Below, piece by piece: positions 34,534 to 42,709 of a stretch of DNA of 64,000 nucleotides; the stretch's first letter is position 1, and every line of letters begins with the position of its first letter. Source of the DNA: Methylosinus sp. Ce-a6. Its GTDB lineage: Bacteria > Pseudomonadota > Alphaproteobacteria > Rhizobiales > Beijerinckiaceae. Location of the stretch: NCBI RefSeq assembly GCF_009811655.1, contig NZ_BGJX01000010.1, forward strand, positions 1 through 64,000, given 5' to 3'. The translations under genes were made by a program, and so were the position numbers. Below the pieces are notes generated by a model. That model did no database searches and was not told the origin of the DNA. It saw nothing but the letters and a program-made list of their open reading frames with translations.

Positions 34534-36039
34534 ATGATTTTTGGAAAATTGCTTGTGCCGAGCACGAGGACTTTTTCAAAGGACGCGGGGGCGTCGCGGC
34601 GTATGAGCTCCAGCCTCGTCGCCGGGTTCTGCGCCCTTTCGCGACACACTGTCGGATGGCGTGAGCTCTTCGAGCGAAGGCGCGTTCTATTCGGCGCAGC
34701 GCTCGGCGCGCTCGGGGCGCTGACGCACATCGGCCTCGAAGCGCCCTTGGGCGAACAGCTCTCTTGGGCGGCCTTTTACGCGGCCGCGCAGTTCGCGGCT
34801 CTTCTCGGCGGCGTCTCGGCGGTTGCCGCGGCGTTCGCCTCGGGGCTGCTCGCGCATTTCTTCTTCGCGTCTTTCAACGCCCCCAATTGGGCGAGCTTCG
34901 CCGTCAGCCTCGGTCCCGCGCTGTTGACGGCGATGGTCGTCGCCGGCCTCTCGGGCGCCCGCCCCCGCGAGCCGACGCGCAGCGAGGGCTCGAAGGAGGA
35001 GGCATGGCTGCGAGCGCTGCGCGAGGGCGGCCTCGTCGGCGCCTTCCGTTGGGACGCCCGCGGCGGCGTGACGGACGCCGACGATGAGTTTCTCCGAATG
35101 GTCGGCTATGGGCGCGACGATCTCGACGCCGGGCGGATCGACTGGCGGAAGTCGATCCATCTCGGAGCCCCCGATGACCGCCTCACGCTCGACCGGCTCT
35201 GCGCGTCGGGCGACGCCCGCTTCGTCGAAGCGCAGTTCATCCGCAAGGACGGCGGGCGCTCGCGGCTGCGGCTGCGTTTCGTCGCCCGCGACGAAGCCTG
35301 CGCGCAGGGTTTCGCTTACGCGCTGGACCTCGGCGCGGCGCAGGAGCCGCCGCGCCCCTATGCGGATCGATCGACGTCGATCGAGCGTTGGGCGGTCGGC
35401 CTCGCTCACGAGATCAATCAGCCGCTGACGGCGGCGACCGCCTATCTTCAGGCGGCTCGGCGTCACGCCACGCTCGGCGGCTGCGGGCGCGCGGAAGCGC
35501 TCTTGGGCGCGATGGACCGCGCCGGCGCCCAATTGAACCGCGCCGCGCGGCTCGTCGGGGAATGGCGCGACGCTCTCGCTCATGGCGAAGAACCGCAGCC
35601 GAGGCGGCTCGCGCTGCATGAATTGATCGGCGACGCCTGGAAGACGGTCAGTCGCCGCGCCGAAACTTCCGTCCACGCCGAGTTGCGGCTCCGGGCGGAG
35701 CGCGATCTCGTCTGTGGCGATCGGTCGCAGATCGAGAACGTGCTGGTCGACCTGCTGCGCAGGGCCGCGGAGGCGGCGAGCGCCTCGTCTCGCCCCGGCC
35801 TGATCGTCGTCACCTCGAGCAGCGGCGACGAGATCGCCGTAGATATCCGTACGGCCGGCGCCGTTTCGGCGGACCCTCCCGCCGCGTCACGGTTGGGCGA
35901 TGGCGGACCGGACGAAGGCGCGGACCCGACCTTTTCGCGCGCCATCGTCGAGGCCCATCACGGTCGCTTCTCTTCGAGGACGCACGGCGGCGCGGCCTTC
36001 GAGCTCTCTCTGCCGCTCGCCGCCGAGGTCTGTGGATAA
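34534..36039 (+). CDS. Membrane PAS histidine kinase with a degenerate ATPase domain
   Basis: A 501-residue protein with hydrophobic segments at ~50-140, a PAS-like region (~155-265), and an H-box WAVGLAHEINQPLTAATAYL with His292, of the FixL/NtrB-like HAEINQPL class. The catalytic domain looks damaged. In the N-box QIENVLVDLLRRAAEA, D406 and R410 replace the two conserved Asn, no DxGxG G1-box is visible and the G2 Gly-rich loop is missing before SRAIVEAHHGRF. The protein may therefore not bind ATP normally. No response regulator gene is adjacent. The start is uncertain; MSSSLVAG (34603) is an alternative. Confidence 0.75.
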   Translation: MIFGKLLVPSTRTFSKDAGASRRMSSSLVAGFCALSRHTVGWRELFERRRVLFGAALGALGALTHIGLEAPLGEQLSWAAFYAAAQFAALLGGVSAVAAAFASGLLAHFFFASFNAPNWASFAVSLGPALLTAMVVAGLSGARPREPTRSEGSKEEAWLRALREGGLVGAFRWDARGGVTDADDEFLRMVGYGRDDLDAGRIDWRKSIHLGAPDDRLTLDRLCASGDARFVEAQFIRKDGGRSRLRLRFVARDEACAQGFAYALDLGAAQEPPRPYADRSTSIERWAVGLAHEINQPLTAATAYLQAARRHATLGGCGRAEALLGAMDRAGAQLNRAARLVGEWRDALAHGEEPQPRRLALHELIGDAWKTVSRRAETSVHAELRLRAERDLVCGDRSQIENVLVDLLRRAAEAASASSRPGLIVVTSSSGDEIAVDIRTAGAVSADPPAASRLGDGGPDEGADPTFSRAIVEAHHGRFSSRTHGGAAFELSLPLAAEVCG

Positions 36040-36214
36040 CGGGGACACAACCGGCGGCGTCACTCGTCCGTCTCTCTGGGGCAGGCAGAATTACAGTCCC
36101 GAGACCAATTGGTTAGCGGAGGGCGAGGCATGGATGCGAGGAGGCGTTTCTCGACTGCCGCGAGCCGGTGAAAGCAAAGATTCTCTTCCGGGCGATCGCT
36201 TTGTAGGGCGTCAG

Positions 36215-36244
36215 CGCCTTCTCCCCGCTAGCGGGGAGAAGGCG
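36215..36244. repeat. Perfect palindromic repeat CGCCTTCTCCCCGC-TA-GCGGGGAGAAGGCG
   Basis: Arms of 14 bp at 36215-36228 and 36231-36244 are perfect complements. CTCCCCGC ... GCGGGGAGAAGG units are frequent between alphaproteobacterial genes. It lies between the kinase stop codon and the AT-rich region further right. Confidence 0.8.
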
Positions 36245-36385
36245 AGAATGAAGGGCTTGACATTTTCCGCCGTGGCTCGAGCCCTCGGCTCCTCACCCCG
36301 CCCCTCTCCCTGCGAGCTGGGAGGGAAGGAAATGCGCCGAACAGTCACCCGGAAACCGTATTGATACCGAGTGGCATTACCCAAC

Positions 36386-36409
36386 GTAATTATCCTATAG
36401 TATAATTAC
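36386..36409. promoter_or_regulatory. Operator-like inverted repeat over a TATAAT
   Basis: GTAATTAT-CCTATAGT-ATAATTAC: perfect 8-bp arms with an 8-bp centre. The right arm overlaps a perfect -10 hexamer (TATAAT), so a dimeric regulator bound here would block that promoter. Confidence 0.5.
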
Positions 36410-36554
36410 TAGTGTTGCCTGCCAGACACATGCATCGTCTTTCTTCTGCCGATCTATATTAGGTTGTTTCTTTTGCAGCGGCGACGGGTTAAAGAAGATG
36501 CGTAGTCGATCGATAGTGGATCAATTATTCCCCGACGGAATTTGAAACGGCGCA

Positions 36555-36583
36555 GGGGTTCGGCGTCGGCCGGACCCCTTTTT
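36555..36583 (+). terminator. Intrinsic terminator 1
   Basis: GGGGTTCGGC ... GCCGGACCCC stem with one G-U pair, loop GTCG-like, followed directly by TTTTT (36579-36583). Confidence 0.8.
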
Positions 36584-36597
36584 CATGACGATCCGTC

Positions 36598-36626
36598 GGG
36601 CGCCGCTTGCCGCGGCGCCCGTTTTT
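36598..36626 (+). terminator. Intrinsic terminator 2
   Basis: GGGCGCCGC-TTGCC-GCGGCGCCC, a perfect 9-bp stem, followed by GTTTTTCTTTT. It stands 15 bp after terminator 1 in the same direction. Confidence 0.85.
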
Positions 36627-36693
36627 CTTTTCAGAACATTGCCGATTTCTAGGGAAGGAGCCGCTGTCTACACTTGTTGCGGCGGCCGAGAGG

Positions 36694-36734
36694 CTCGGGC
36701 GCATTCGGACAAATCATTTCCGAATGCGCCCGAG
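36694..36734. other. Perfect 15-bp inverted repeat
   Basis: CTCGGGCGCATTCGG (36694-36708) and CCGAATGCGCCCGAG (36720-36734) around an 11-nt AT-rich centre. No T-run follows on either strand. Confidence 0.8.
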
Positions 36735-36776
36735 AACTGCCTGAATTCATATGTTCTTTCCCGAAAAACGCTTAAA

Positions 36777-36812
36777 GACCAGTCTCCGATCCTTTTGGAT
36801 CGGAGACTGGTC
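36777..36812. other. Perfect 16-bp inverted repeat with a 4-nt loop
   Basis: GACCAGTCTCCGATCC and GGATCGGAGACTGGTC around TTTT. On the minus strand it is followed by TTTAAGCGTTTTTC, so it could terminate transcripts coming from the M16 peptidase gene. Confidence 0.8.
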
Positions 36813-36873
36813 GAATTTTCCATTTGGAACGAATTCTGGCCGCTCGAACGATTCCTTCGAGCAAAAAGCGCTC

Positions 36874-36975
36874 GAGAGCGTCTCCCGCCGAAGTGGAGGC
36901 CGGTTCGGCGTTGGAAACGCGTCAAAAACAGAAGCCTGGAGTCTTTCCATGGTTCAATGAAACAAGGAAAGTCTC
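36874..36975. repeat. Dispersed ~90-bp repeat, copy D (opposite orientation)
   Basis: Starts GAGAGCGTCTCCCGCCGAAGTGG, contains GGTTCGGCGTTGGAAACGCG, TCAAAAACAGAAGCC and the TTTCCATGGTTCAATGAAAC palindrome, and ends at the stop codon of the M16 peptidase gene. Its palindrome end faces the gene, unlike copies B, C and E. Confidence 0.8.
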
Positions 36976-38256
36976 TCAAAGACCCTGCGGCCGTCCGGCG
37001 ACCGACACCAGAAGCTCGCCATTGCCCAGCAGGCGCTTGGCCACGCGCCGCGCGTCGTCGAGCGTCACCGCGTCGATCCGCCCGTTGCGCTCGTCGAGAT
37101 AGGACGGCTCGAAATCGTCGAGCTGGAGATTGACCAGCTGGCCGGCGATCTTCGTCGAAGTGTCGAAGCGCAGCGCATAGGAGCCGGTCAGATATTTCTT
37201 CGCCTTGTCGAGCTCGTCCGCGGTCGGGCCCTCGGCCGCGAGCTCGGCGAATTGCCGCTGGATCACCTCGAGCGACTCGCGGGCGCGCTCGTTCTTGGTC
37301 GCGGCGCCGCCGACCAGCATGGCGCAGCGGTCATATTCGTTGAGGTGGGAATAGACCGAATAGGCGAGGCCGCGCTTCTCGCGCACCTCGTTGAAGAGCC
37401 GCGCCGTGAACACGCCGCCGCCGAGGATGTGATTGATCACCACGGCGCCGAAATAATCCGGATCTTTGCGCTGCAGGCCGGGCCGGCCGAAGCGGATCGT
37501 CGATTGCGGCACGTCGAGGTCGACGATGCGGCGCTGGCCGAGCGCGTGAATGTCGATCTCGGCCACGCTGTCGAGCCGACCCGCGCGCGGCAGCGCGCCG
37601 AAGGTCGCGTCGAGCTTGGCCGCGAGCGTCGCCGCGTCGATCGCGCCGACGACGGCGATGACGAGATTGTCCCTTGCCAGCAGCCGCCCGCGCAGCGCCT
37701 CGAGGTCGTCGCGCGCGAGCCGCTCGAGCGATTCGAGATCGCCGCGCACCGGCCGCCCATAGGGATGATTCGGAAACGCCGCCTCGCGAAACGCCTTGGC
37801 GACCAGCGCGTCCGGGTCGTTGGCGTCGCGCTTCAGCCCGGCGGCGATCTGCCCGCGCACCCGGTCGATCGCCTGGGTTTCGAGCCGCGGCTCGCAGACG
37901 GCGAGACGCAAGAGCTCGAAAGCCTCGTCGCGGTTGCGGGCGAGCGTCTGCATATGGCCGGAGATCGTGTCCCGGTCGCAGCCGAAGCCGAGCCGGATCG
38001 CCAGATCCTCGATGGCGCGATGAAAGGCGCGCGCGTCATAGGGGCCGGCGCCCTCGTCGAGCAGGCCGGCGAGCAGCGTGGCGAGGCCGGCCTTGTCCGC
38101 CGGCTCCTGCGCCGCGCCGCCGCGCATGGCGAATTCCAGCGCGATGAGCGGGACGGCGTAGCTCTCGACGAGCCAGGCCTCGATCCCGCCGGGCGTGACG
38201 ACGCGCTGAATGGTCTCGGCGCGGGTCCGCGCGGGCGCGATGGCGTGGGCTGTCAT
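36976..38256 (-). CDS. M16 family peptidase-like protein, non-catalytic subunit
   Basis: A 426-residue M16 protein. At the position of the zinc motif HxxEH it has AGLATLLAGLLDEG, so the catalytic residues are absent. It retains the C-terminal M16 features, including NHILGGGVFTARLFNEVREK followed by RGLAYSVYSHL and the R/Y pair that binds substrate in partner subunits. It is encoded 17 bp after the catalytic M16 gene. In alphaproteobacterial pairs the two form a heterodimer in which this subunit supplies the R/Y motif. Upstream in-frame sequence was rejected; MTAHAIAPAR is the chosen start. Confidence 0.9.
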   Translation of the reverse strand: MTAHAIAPARTRAETIQRVVTPGGIEAWLVESYAVPLIALEFAMRGGAAQEPADKAGLATLLAGLLDEGAGPYDARAFHRAIEDLAIRLGFGCDRDTISGHMQTLARNRDEAFELLRLAVCEPRLETQAIDRVRGQIAAGLKRDANDPDALVAKAFREAAFPNHPYGRPVRGDLESLERLARDDLEALRGRLLARDNLVIAVVGAIDAATLAAKLDATFGALPRAGRLDSVAEIDIHALGQRRIVDLDVPQSTIRFGRPGLQRKDPDYFGAVVINHILGGGVFTARLFNEVREKRGLAYSVYSHLNEYDRCAMLVGGAATKNERARESLEVIQRQFAELAAEGPTADELDKAKKYLTGSYALRFDTSTKIAGQLVNLQLDDFEPSYLDERNGRIDAVTLDDARRVAKRLLGNGELLVSVAGRPQGL

Positions 38257-38273
38257 GCGGTTGAGCTCCGATT

Positions 38274-39662
38274 TCAGGCTGCGAGTCCGGCTTGGTCCTC
38301 GCCTTCCGGCTGCAGGAAGCCGGTGACGGCGCGGCGCTTCTGCAGCCATTTGCGGGCCGCGGCCGTAAGATCCGCGGCGGTCACCGCGTCGATGCGCTCC
38401 GGCCAGGCGGCGACGTCCTCGACGGAAAGCCCTGTCGCCAGCGATTCGCCATACCAGCGGGCGAGCGAGACCTGGCTGTCCTGCGCATAGACCGCCTCGG
38501 CGACGAGCCGGTTCTTGGCGCGTTTCAGATCGGCCTCGGCGATCTCGGAAGCCGCGAACTTGTCCAGCGCCGCGCCGATGGCGTCATCGAGCCGCTCCAG
38601 CGAGACGCCCGGCGCCGGCGTGGCGTAGACCCAGAAGCGGGTGTCGTCCAGAGCCGAGCCCATGTAATAGGCGCCGGCGTTGACCGCGACCTTCTGCTCC
38701 ACCACCAGCTGGTCATAGAGCACGCTGGAGGGACCGCCGCCCAGCACATGGGCGAGCACTTCGAGCGTCTCCGCCTCGCCGGGCGCGGCGGTCGTATAGG
38801 AGGGGACGAGGAAGACGCGCTCCTGCGTCGGCTGCTCGACTTTCTCGTCGGCGAGCGTCACCAGCCGATGGGCGCGCGGCTCCGGCTCGCGCGGGCGCCG
38901 GCGCGAGGGGGCGTCGTCGCGCGCGGGAATGCGTCCATAGGACTTCTCGGCGAGGTCGCGCGCCGTCTCGAAATCGATGTCGCCGGCGACGATGAGGACG
39001 GCGTTCTCGGGCGTATAGAAGCGACGATAATAATGGAGCGCGTCCTCGCGGCCGAGCGTCTCGATCTCATGGCCCCAGCCGATGATCGGCGTGCCATAAG
39101 GATGGTGCGGGAACAGCGCCGCCTGCACCGCCTCGTCGAGCTGGGCGGAAGGGTCGTTCTCCGTGCGCATGCGACGCTCCTCGAGCACCACCTCGCGCTC
39201 CGGCCCCACCACTTCGTCCGAGAGGACGAGATTGATCATGCGGTCGGCCTCGAACTCCATCAGCGTGCCGAGATGCTCCTTGCCGATGCGCTGGAAATAG
39301 GCCGTGTAGTCATAGCTGGTGAAGGCGTTCTCCTGGCCGCCGAGCTCCGAGACGAGATTGGAGAACTCGCCCTGCGGATGGGCGTGCGTGCCCTTGAACA
39401 TCAAATGCTCGAGAAAATGCGCGATTCCCGACTTGCCGACCGGATCGTCGGCCGAGCCGTTGCGATACCAGATCATATGGGTGACGACCGGCGCGCGGCG
39501 GTCGGGGATGACGACGATTTCCAGCCCGTTGGCGAGACGAGAATGAATGACGCCCGCGGCCGCGTTCTCGGCTTTCGCGGCGCCTGCGGCGGCCTTGGCG
39601 GCGGCGGTGTTCGCGGCGTGGTCGGCCGCGATCGCCTCGGCCCCCGGCTGTGTCATCGGCAT
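38274..39662 (-). CDS. M16 family zinc peptidase, catalytic subunit
   Basis: A 462-residue M16 peptidase with an Ala-rich N-terminus (residues ~10-35), the inverted zinc motif HFLEH in GIAHFLEHLMFKGT and the downstream Glu in MEFEADRMINLVL ... EREVVLEERRMR. GAGGAAAG stands 8 nt before the ATG. It forms a pair with the following non-catalytic M16 gene. The N-terminal Ala-rich tail may be an export signal or a flexible extension; no clear signal peptide is seen. These enzymes degrade peptides, including in the periplasm. Confidence 0.93.
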   Translation of the reverse strand: MPMTQPGAEAIAADHAANTAAAKAAAGAAKAENAAAGVIHSRLANGLEIVVIPDRRAPVVTHMIWYRNGSADDPVGKSGIAHFLEHLMFKGTHAHPQGEFSNLVSELGGQENAFTSYDYTAYFQRIGKEHLGTLMEFEADRMINLVLSDEVVGPEREVVLEERRMRTENDPSAQLDEAVQAALFPHHPYGTPIIGWGHEIETLGREDALHYYRRFYTPENAVLIVAGDIDFETARDLAEKSYGRIPARDDAPSRRRPREPEPRAHRLVTLADEKVEQPTQERVFLVPSYTTAAPGEAETLEVLAHVLGGGPSSVLYDQLVVEQKVAVNAGAYYMGSALDDTRFWVYATPAPGVSLERLDDAIGAALDKFAASEIAEADLKRAKNRLVAEAVYAQDSQVSLARWYGESLATGLSVEDVAAWPERIDAVTAADLTAAARKWLQKRRAVTGFLQPEGEDQAGLAA

Positions 39663-40097
39663 TTCGATCTTTCCTCGCTAAAGCTGTCGGCTCTCGGCCG
39701 CGCGTTTCGGCCGAGAGCGCGGTCCGAGAGGGAGCGGTTCGAGAGAGAACGGTTCGAGACTGTCCAAGACGGTCCAAGAGAAATCGGCGCCAAGACGTCC
39801 GCGCCGCTCGGGCCACGGTCGCTCCGGGCGCTCCGACGGAAGCATTCGATCTATATAAGCGCGAATGAGATGTATGTCAGGCGCCGCGTCGGCCCGGGCC
39901 CAGGGGGCGCTCCGCGTCGCGGCGTCGAGCGCGATCAGGCGGCCGAGGCCTGCTCGCTCGGCGCGGTCAAAGCCGACATTCGTCCGCCCGAGCTCGGCTG
40001 GAGGCCGCAGCCGATCGACGTCGCCGACAATGGCCGAATGAAAGGAGCCAGCGCCGCCGCTGGAAGCGGAGCCGCCGAGCTCGATGGCCGCAAATGC
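39663..40097. other. Non-coding spacer with short imperfect repeats
   Basis: No supported gene. Around 39720-39785 are imperfect repeats of GGTTCGAGA and GTCCAAGA. The rest shows nothing recognisable. Confidence 0.5.
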
Positions 40098-40712
40098 TCA
40101 CGAGCCGCCGAAAAGCTTGCCGATCATGCCGACCGGATTGGCCCAGTCGGTCTTCGGTTCCTCTTCCTTGGCGCCCTTGCCGCCGGCGACGTGCTGGCGA
40201 TAGGCGGCCGGCGGCTCCGTCAGATAGGAGCGCGTCGAGGACTCGCCCGCGCCGCGCGTCTTCGTGCCGCCCGCGCCCGGCTCGTCCGCATCGGTCATGA
40301 TCGTGCAATGGCCGTCGGAGGCGGCGACGAGACATTTGCGCGGGCCATTGTGCTCGCCATCGGCGCCCGCGACATTGGGATTTTCGTTGAGGCCGGGCTG
40401 GCGCGCCGGCGCCAGGCCCTTGCGCCTCGCGACCTCCTGATCGACCGGCCAGGAGGCGGGCCGCGCGGCCTCCGCCTGCGGCGACGGAAGCGCCTGCCGA
40501 TTGGGCGGCACGACGAGCTTGGGATGCTCGCGGAAGACGATCTTCCGATTCTCCTCATCGTCGGAATTGACGCCGATGAAGCCGAGCACAGAGGAGATCG
40601 TCGACTTGTCGTCATAGGCCGCGGCCGGCGCGACGCCCGCGCCGCCGAGGATGACGAGCGCGAGCCCGACGCATGCCGGCGCCCGACGCAGAGAGGCTGT
40701 CGCCCGTTTCAT
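40098..40712 (-). CDS. Hypothetical secreted protein downstream of lspA
   Basis: A 204-residue protein with a signal-like N-terminus (VGLALVILGGAGVAPAAAYD) and a disordered, Pro/Lys-rich body. The segment SDDEENRKIVFREHPKLVVP looks conserved in alphaproteobacterial proteins located next to lspA, and a short NPVGMIGKLFGG stands at the C-terminus. Two cysteines occur in RKCLVAASDGHC. Function unknown, probably periplasmic. It lies 138 bp after lspA and ahead of the M16 pair, an arrangement seen in related bacteria. The ATG chosen begins MKRATASLRR. Confidence 0.7.
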   Translation of the reverse strand: MKRATASLRRAPACVGLALVILGGAGVAPAAAYDDKSTISSVLGFIGVNSDDEENRKIVFREHPKLVVPPNRQALPSPQAEAARPASWPVDQEVARRKGLAPARQPGLNENPNVAGADGEHNGPRKCLVAASDGHCTIMTDADEPGAGGTKTRGAGESSTRSYLTEPPAAYRQHVAGGKGAKEEEPKTDWANPVGMIGKLFGGS

Positions 40713-40850
40713 CGCCTTAAAACTCCCTTCCACGGGCGCGGCCTCCCTGGCGAAGCGCGCGCAATGCCGAAGAGCCGCATTGTAACGGCCCGCTTGACGG
40801 CATTTTAGAGGCGCGCGAGGCTTCGGGCCAGCCGAAATCGTCTTTACGGG

Positions 40851-41417
40851 CTATCCGGCCGCCGGCGACGGCCGTGGGGAGTTGGCGCGGAAGCTCTCGA
40901 GCAGCAGCAGCACGACGCCGAGAAAAATCGCCGCATCGGCGACATTGAACACGTAATTGGCCAGCGGCCCCACCGGCAAAGCCGTGTGAAAGAAGAAGAA
41001 ATCCGCCACTGCGCCGCGCGTCAGCCGATCCGCGACATTGCCGAGCGCGCCGCCGACGACGAGGCCGAGCCCAGCCGCCGTCAGCCGGCGCGGCGCCCGC
41101 CACAGCCAATAGGCGAGGCAACCCGCGATCGACAGTTGGAACGCCACCAGCAGCGCGCGCGCCGGCTGCGACTGCGAGGAGAGCAGCGAATAGGAGACGC
41201 CGAAATTCCACGACAGCACGAGGTCGAGAAAGGAGGTGAGATGGATCGGCTGCCGCAGGCCGATGTCGAAGACGTGCAGCATCCAGAATTTATGCGCCTG
41301 GTCCAGCGCCAGGGCGAGACCGACCGCCGCGAGGCCGAAGGTTCGAGGACCGGAAAGCCGAAGGCGATGCGACAAGACGAATCTCCACCATCCACGGGCG
41401 CCGGCGCCCGGCCTCAT
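40851..41417 (-). CDS. lspA: Lipoprotein signal peptidase (signal peptidase II)
   Basis: A 188-residue inner-membrane protein with four hydrophobic segments. The catalytic aspartates are in GNVADRLTRGAVADFFFF and NVADAAIFLGV, the two conserved LspA blocks. It cleaves prolipoprotein signal peptides after diacylglyceryl attachment. The start is fixed by a 4-nt ATGA overlap with the pmbA stop. The N-terminal DQAHKFWML replaces the more usual DQxxKxW. It follows tldD and pmbA rather than the common ileS, which is unusual. Confidence 0.93.
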   Translation of the reverse strand: MRPGAGARGWWRFVLSHRLRLSGPRTFGLAAVGLALALDQAHKFWMLHVFDIGLRQPIHLTSFLDLVLSWNFGVSYSLLSSQSQPARALLVAFQLSIAGCLAYWLWRAPRRLTAAGLGLVVGGALGNVADRLTRGAVADFFFFHTALPVGPLANYVFNVADAAIFLGVVLLLLESFRANSPRPSPAAG

Positions 41418-42709
41418 TTCGACGAAATGGTGACGCCCGAGGCGGCGATGAAAGGATAGGCGCAATCGCCGAAATTCACGACCTCTTTCGACACGGCGTG
41501 AATATCTTGCAGCAATTGTTGAAAATTCCCGCTCACCATGGTCTCGTTCAGGGCGTGTCTCACCTCGCCGTCCTCGATATAGAACGAGTTTTTGGCGATT
41601 CCAGAAAAATCCAGATTGTCGTTGGGCGCGCCGCCGGAGAAGCGGGAGAACAGGATTCCGCGCTTCACGCCGGCGATCATGTCGGCGAGGCTCGTCTCGC
41701 CTCCCCGCACGCGGCTGTTGCGCGCGCCCGCGGTCTGCGACATGCCGAGCTTGCGCGCGAAGAAATAGCCGATGAGGAAATCCTTCAGCACGCCATCCTC
41801 GATGATCGGCAGATCGCGCGTCGGCACGCCGAACTCGTCGAAATCCGCGCCTGCGGAGAAATCCTCGGAACGCGGGGCGTTGTCGAGCGAGAACAGCGGG
41901 CTCGCTATGCGCTCGCCGCGCTTGTCCTTATAGGGCGAGGAGCCGGCCAGCAGCGCCGGGCCGGCGAGCGCATTGGCGATCGACGGCATGAGGCCCATCA
42001 GGCAGTGCGGCGTGACGATCACCTCGCCGACGAATTTTCCGGCGACCGGCCGGCGCTCGAGCGAGCGCTCGCATTCGGCCATCAGCCGTCCGACCCCGGC
42101 GGCCTCCTGGAGCGAGGCGAAGGGCGAGAAGGCGCTCGCTCCGACGGCGTTGAAAGAGGTGGTGAGCGCTCCGTCCTTGGCCATGAACATGGCGCGAAAG
42201 CCGTGGCGGCCACGCCGCTCGCGCTGTCGCAGCCCGCGCGAATTGGCGAACTCGGTCTCCTGATCGGTGAATGTGTAGAGACTGTCGCGCAGCCGCAGCA
42301 GCGGATGGCGCGCCGGCAGGCTCGCCAGAAATTCGTCGACCTGCCCGCGCATGGCGGCGCGATCCGGCGCGGCGGGGCCGTGATCGCTCGCCGGCAGCGA
42401 GGGCGCGTCGGCAATGTCATTGGCGGGATCGGCGACGCCCGCCGCGGCCGCCGTCGCCGCGGCGGCGATCGCGGCCTCCACATCCTCCGGCCGGCGGCCG
42501 TTCAGCGTCGCCCCGCCGCGCTTGCCGTCGCGGAACAGAGTGATCGTCGTCGTCTCATTGTCCGTCGAGCGCACGAGATCGACGCTGCGGTGATCGAACT
42601 CGATCTCGAAATAGCGCGTGCGATGGGTGAGCGCCTGCGCCGCCGTGGCGCCGGCGTCCTTCGCCCGCGCCAGGATCGAATCGAGAAAATCGTCCGAAAG
42701 AGCGCTCAT
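41414..42709 (-). CDS. pmbA: TldE/PmbA family metalloprotease partner
   Basis: A 431-residue protein of the TldD/PmbA family. Recognisable segments are EFDHRSVDLVRSTDNETT near the N-terminus, GKFVGEVIVTPHCLMGLM in the middle, and FGVPTRDLPIIEDGVLKDFL and DLDFSGIAKNSFYIEDGEVR near the end. It lacks the HExxxH of TldD. TldD and TldE form a heterodimer that degrades unfolded or bacteriocin-like peptides. Its ATG overlaps the tldD stop by 4 nt, and its stop overlaps lspA by 4 nt. Confidence 0.92.
   Translation of the reverse strand: MSALSDDFLDSILARAKDAGATAAQALTHRTRYFEIEFDHRSVDLVRSTDNETTTITLFRDGKRGGATLNGRRPEDVEAAIAAAATAAAAGVADPANDIADAPSLPASDHGPAAPDRAAMRGQVDEFLASLPARHPLLRLRDSLYTFTDQETEFANSRGLRQRERRGRHGFRAMFMAKDGALTTSFNAVGASAFSPFASLQEAAGVGRLMAECERSLERRPVAGKFVGEVIVTPHCLMGLMPSIANALAGPALLAGSSPYKDKRGERIASPLFSLDNAPRSEDFSAGADFDEFGVPTRDLPIIEDGVLKDFLIGYFFARKLGMSQTAGARNSRVRGGETSLADMIAGVKRGILFSRFSGGAPNDNLDFSGIAKNSFYIEDGEVRHALNETMVSGNFQQLLQDIHAVSKEVVNFGDCAYPFIAASGVTISSK

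Larger units (their letters stand above)
36361..36583 (+). ncRNA. Candidate non-coding RNA ending at tandem terminators
   Basis: The segment is much more AT-rich than its surroundings, has no supported reading frame, contains a TATAAT at 36401-36406 and ends at an intrinsic terminator (36555-36583), backed by a second (36598-36626) 15 bp later. Terminators on the plus strand, 500 bp past the last gene, indicate that a transcript ends here. The -35 for the TATAAT is weak (TTACCC, 18-bp spacing). No known RNA family was recognised (not tmRNA, RNase P, SRP or 6S by visible motifs). Confidence 0.4.

Noticed and set aside
36361..36583. Known structural RNAs (tmRNA, RNase P RNA, SRP RNA, 6S RNA)
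   Set aside because: None of their conserved sequence blocks can be seen; it is kept only as an unidentified candidate RNA.
36040..36975. A CRISPR-like array, because of several hairpins
   Set aside because: The hairpins differ in sequence and spacing; there is no repeated direct unit and no cas gene in the window.
36585..37133. A plus-strand frame of 182 codons over the hairpin region
   Set aside because: It reads through two terminators, two palindromes, the dispersed repeat and the antisense of the M16 gene; codon use is not gene-like.
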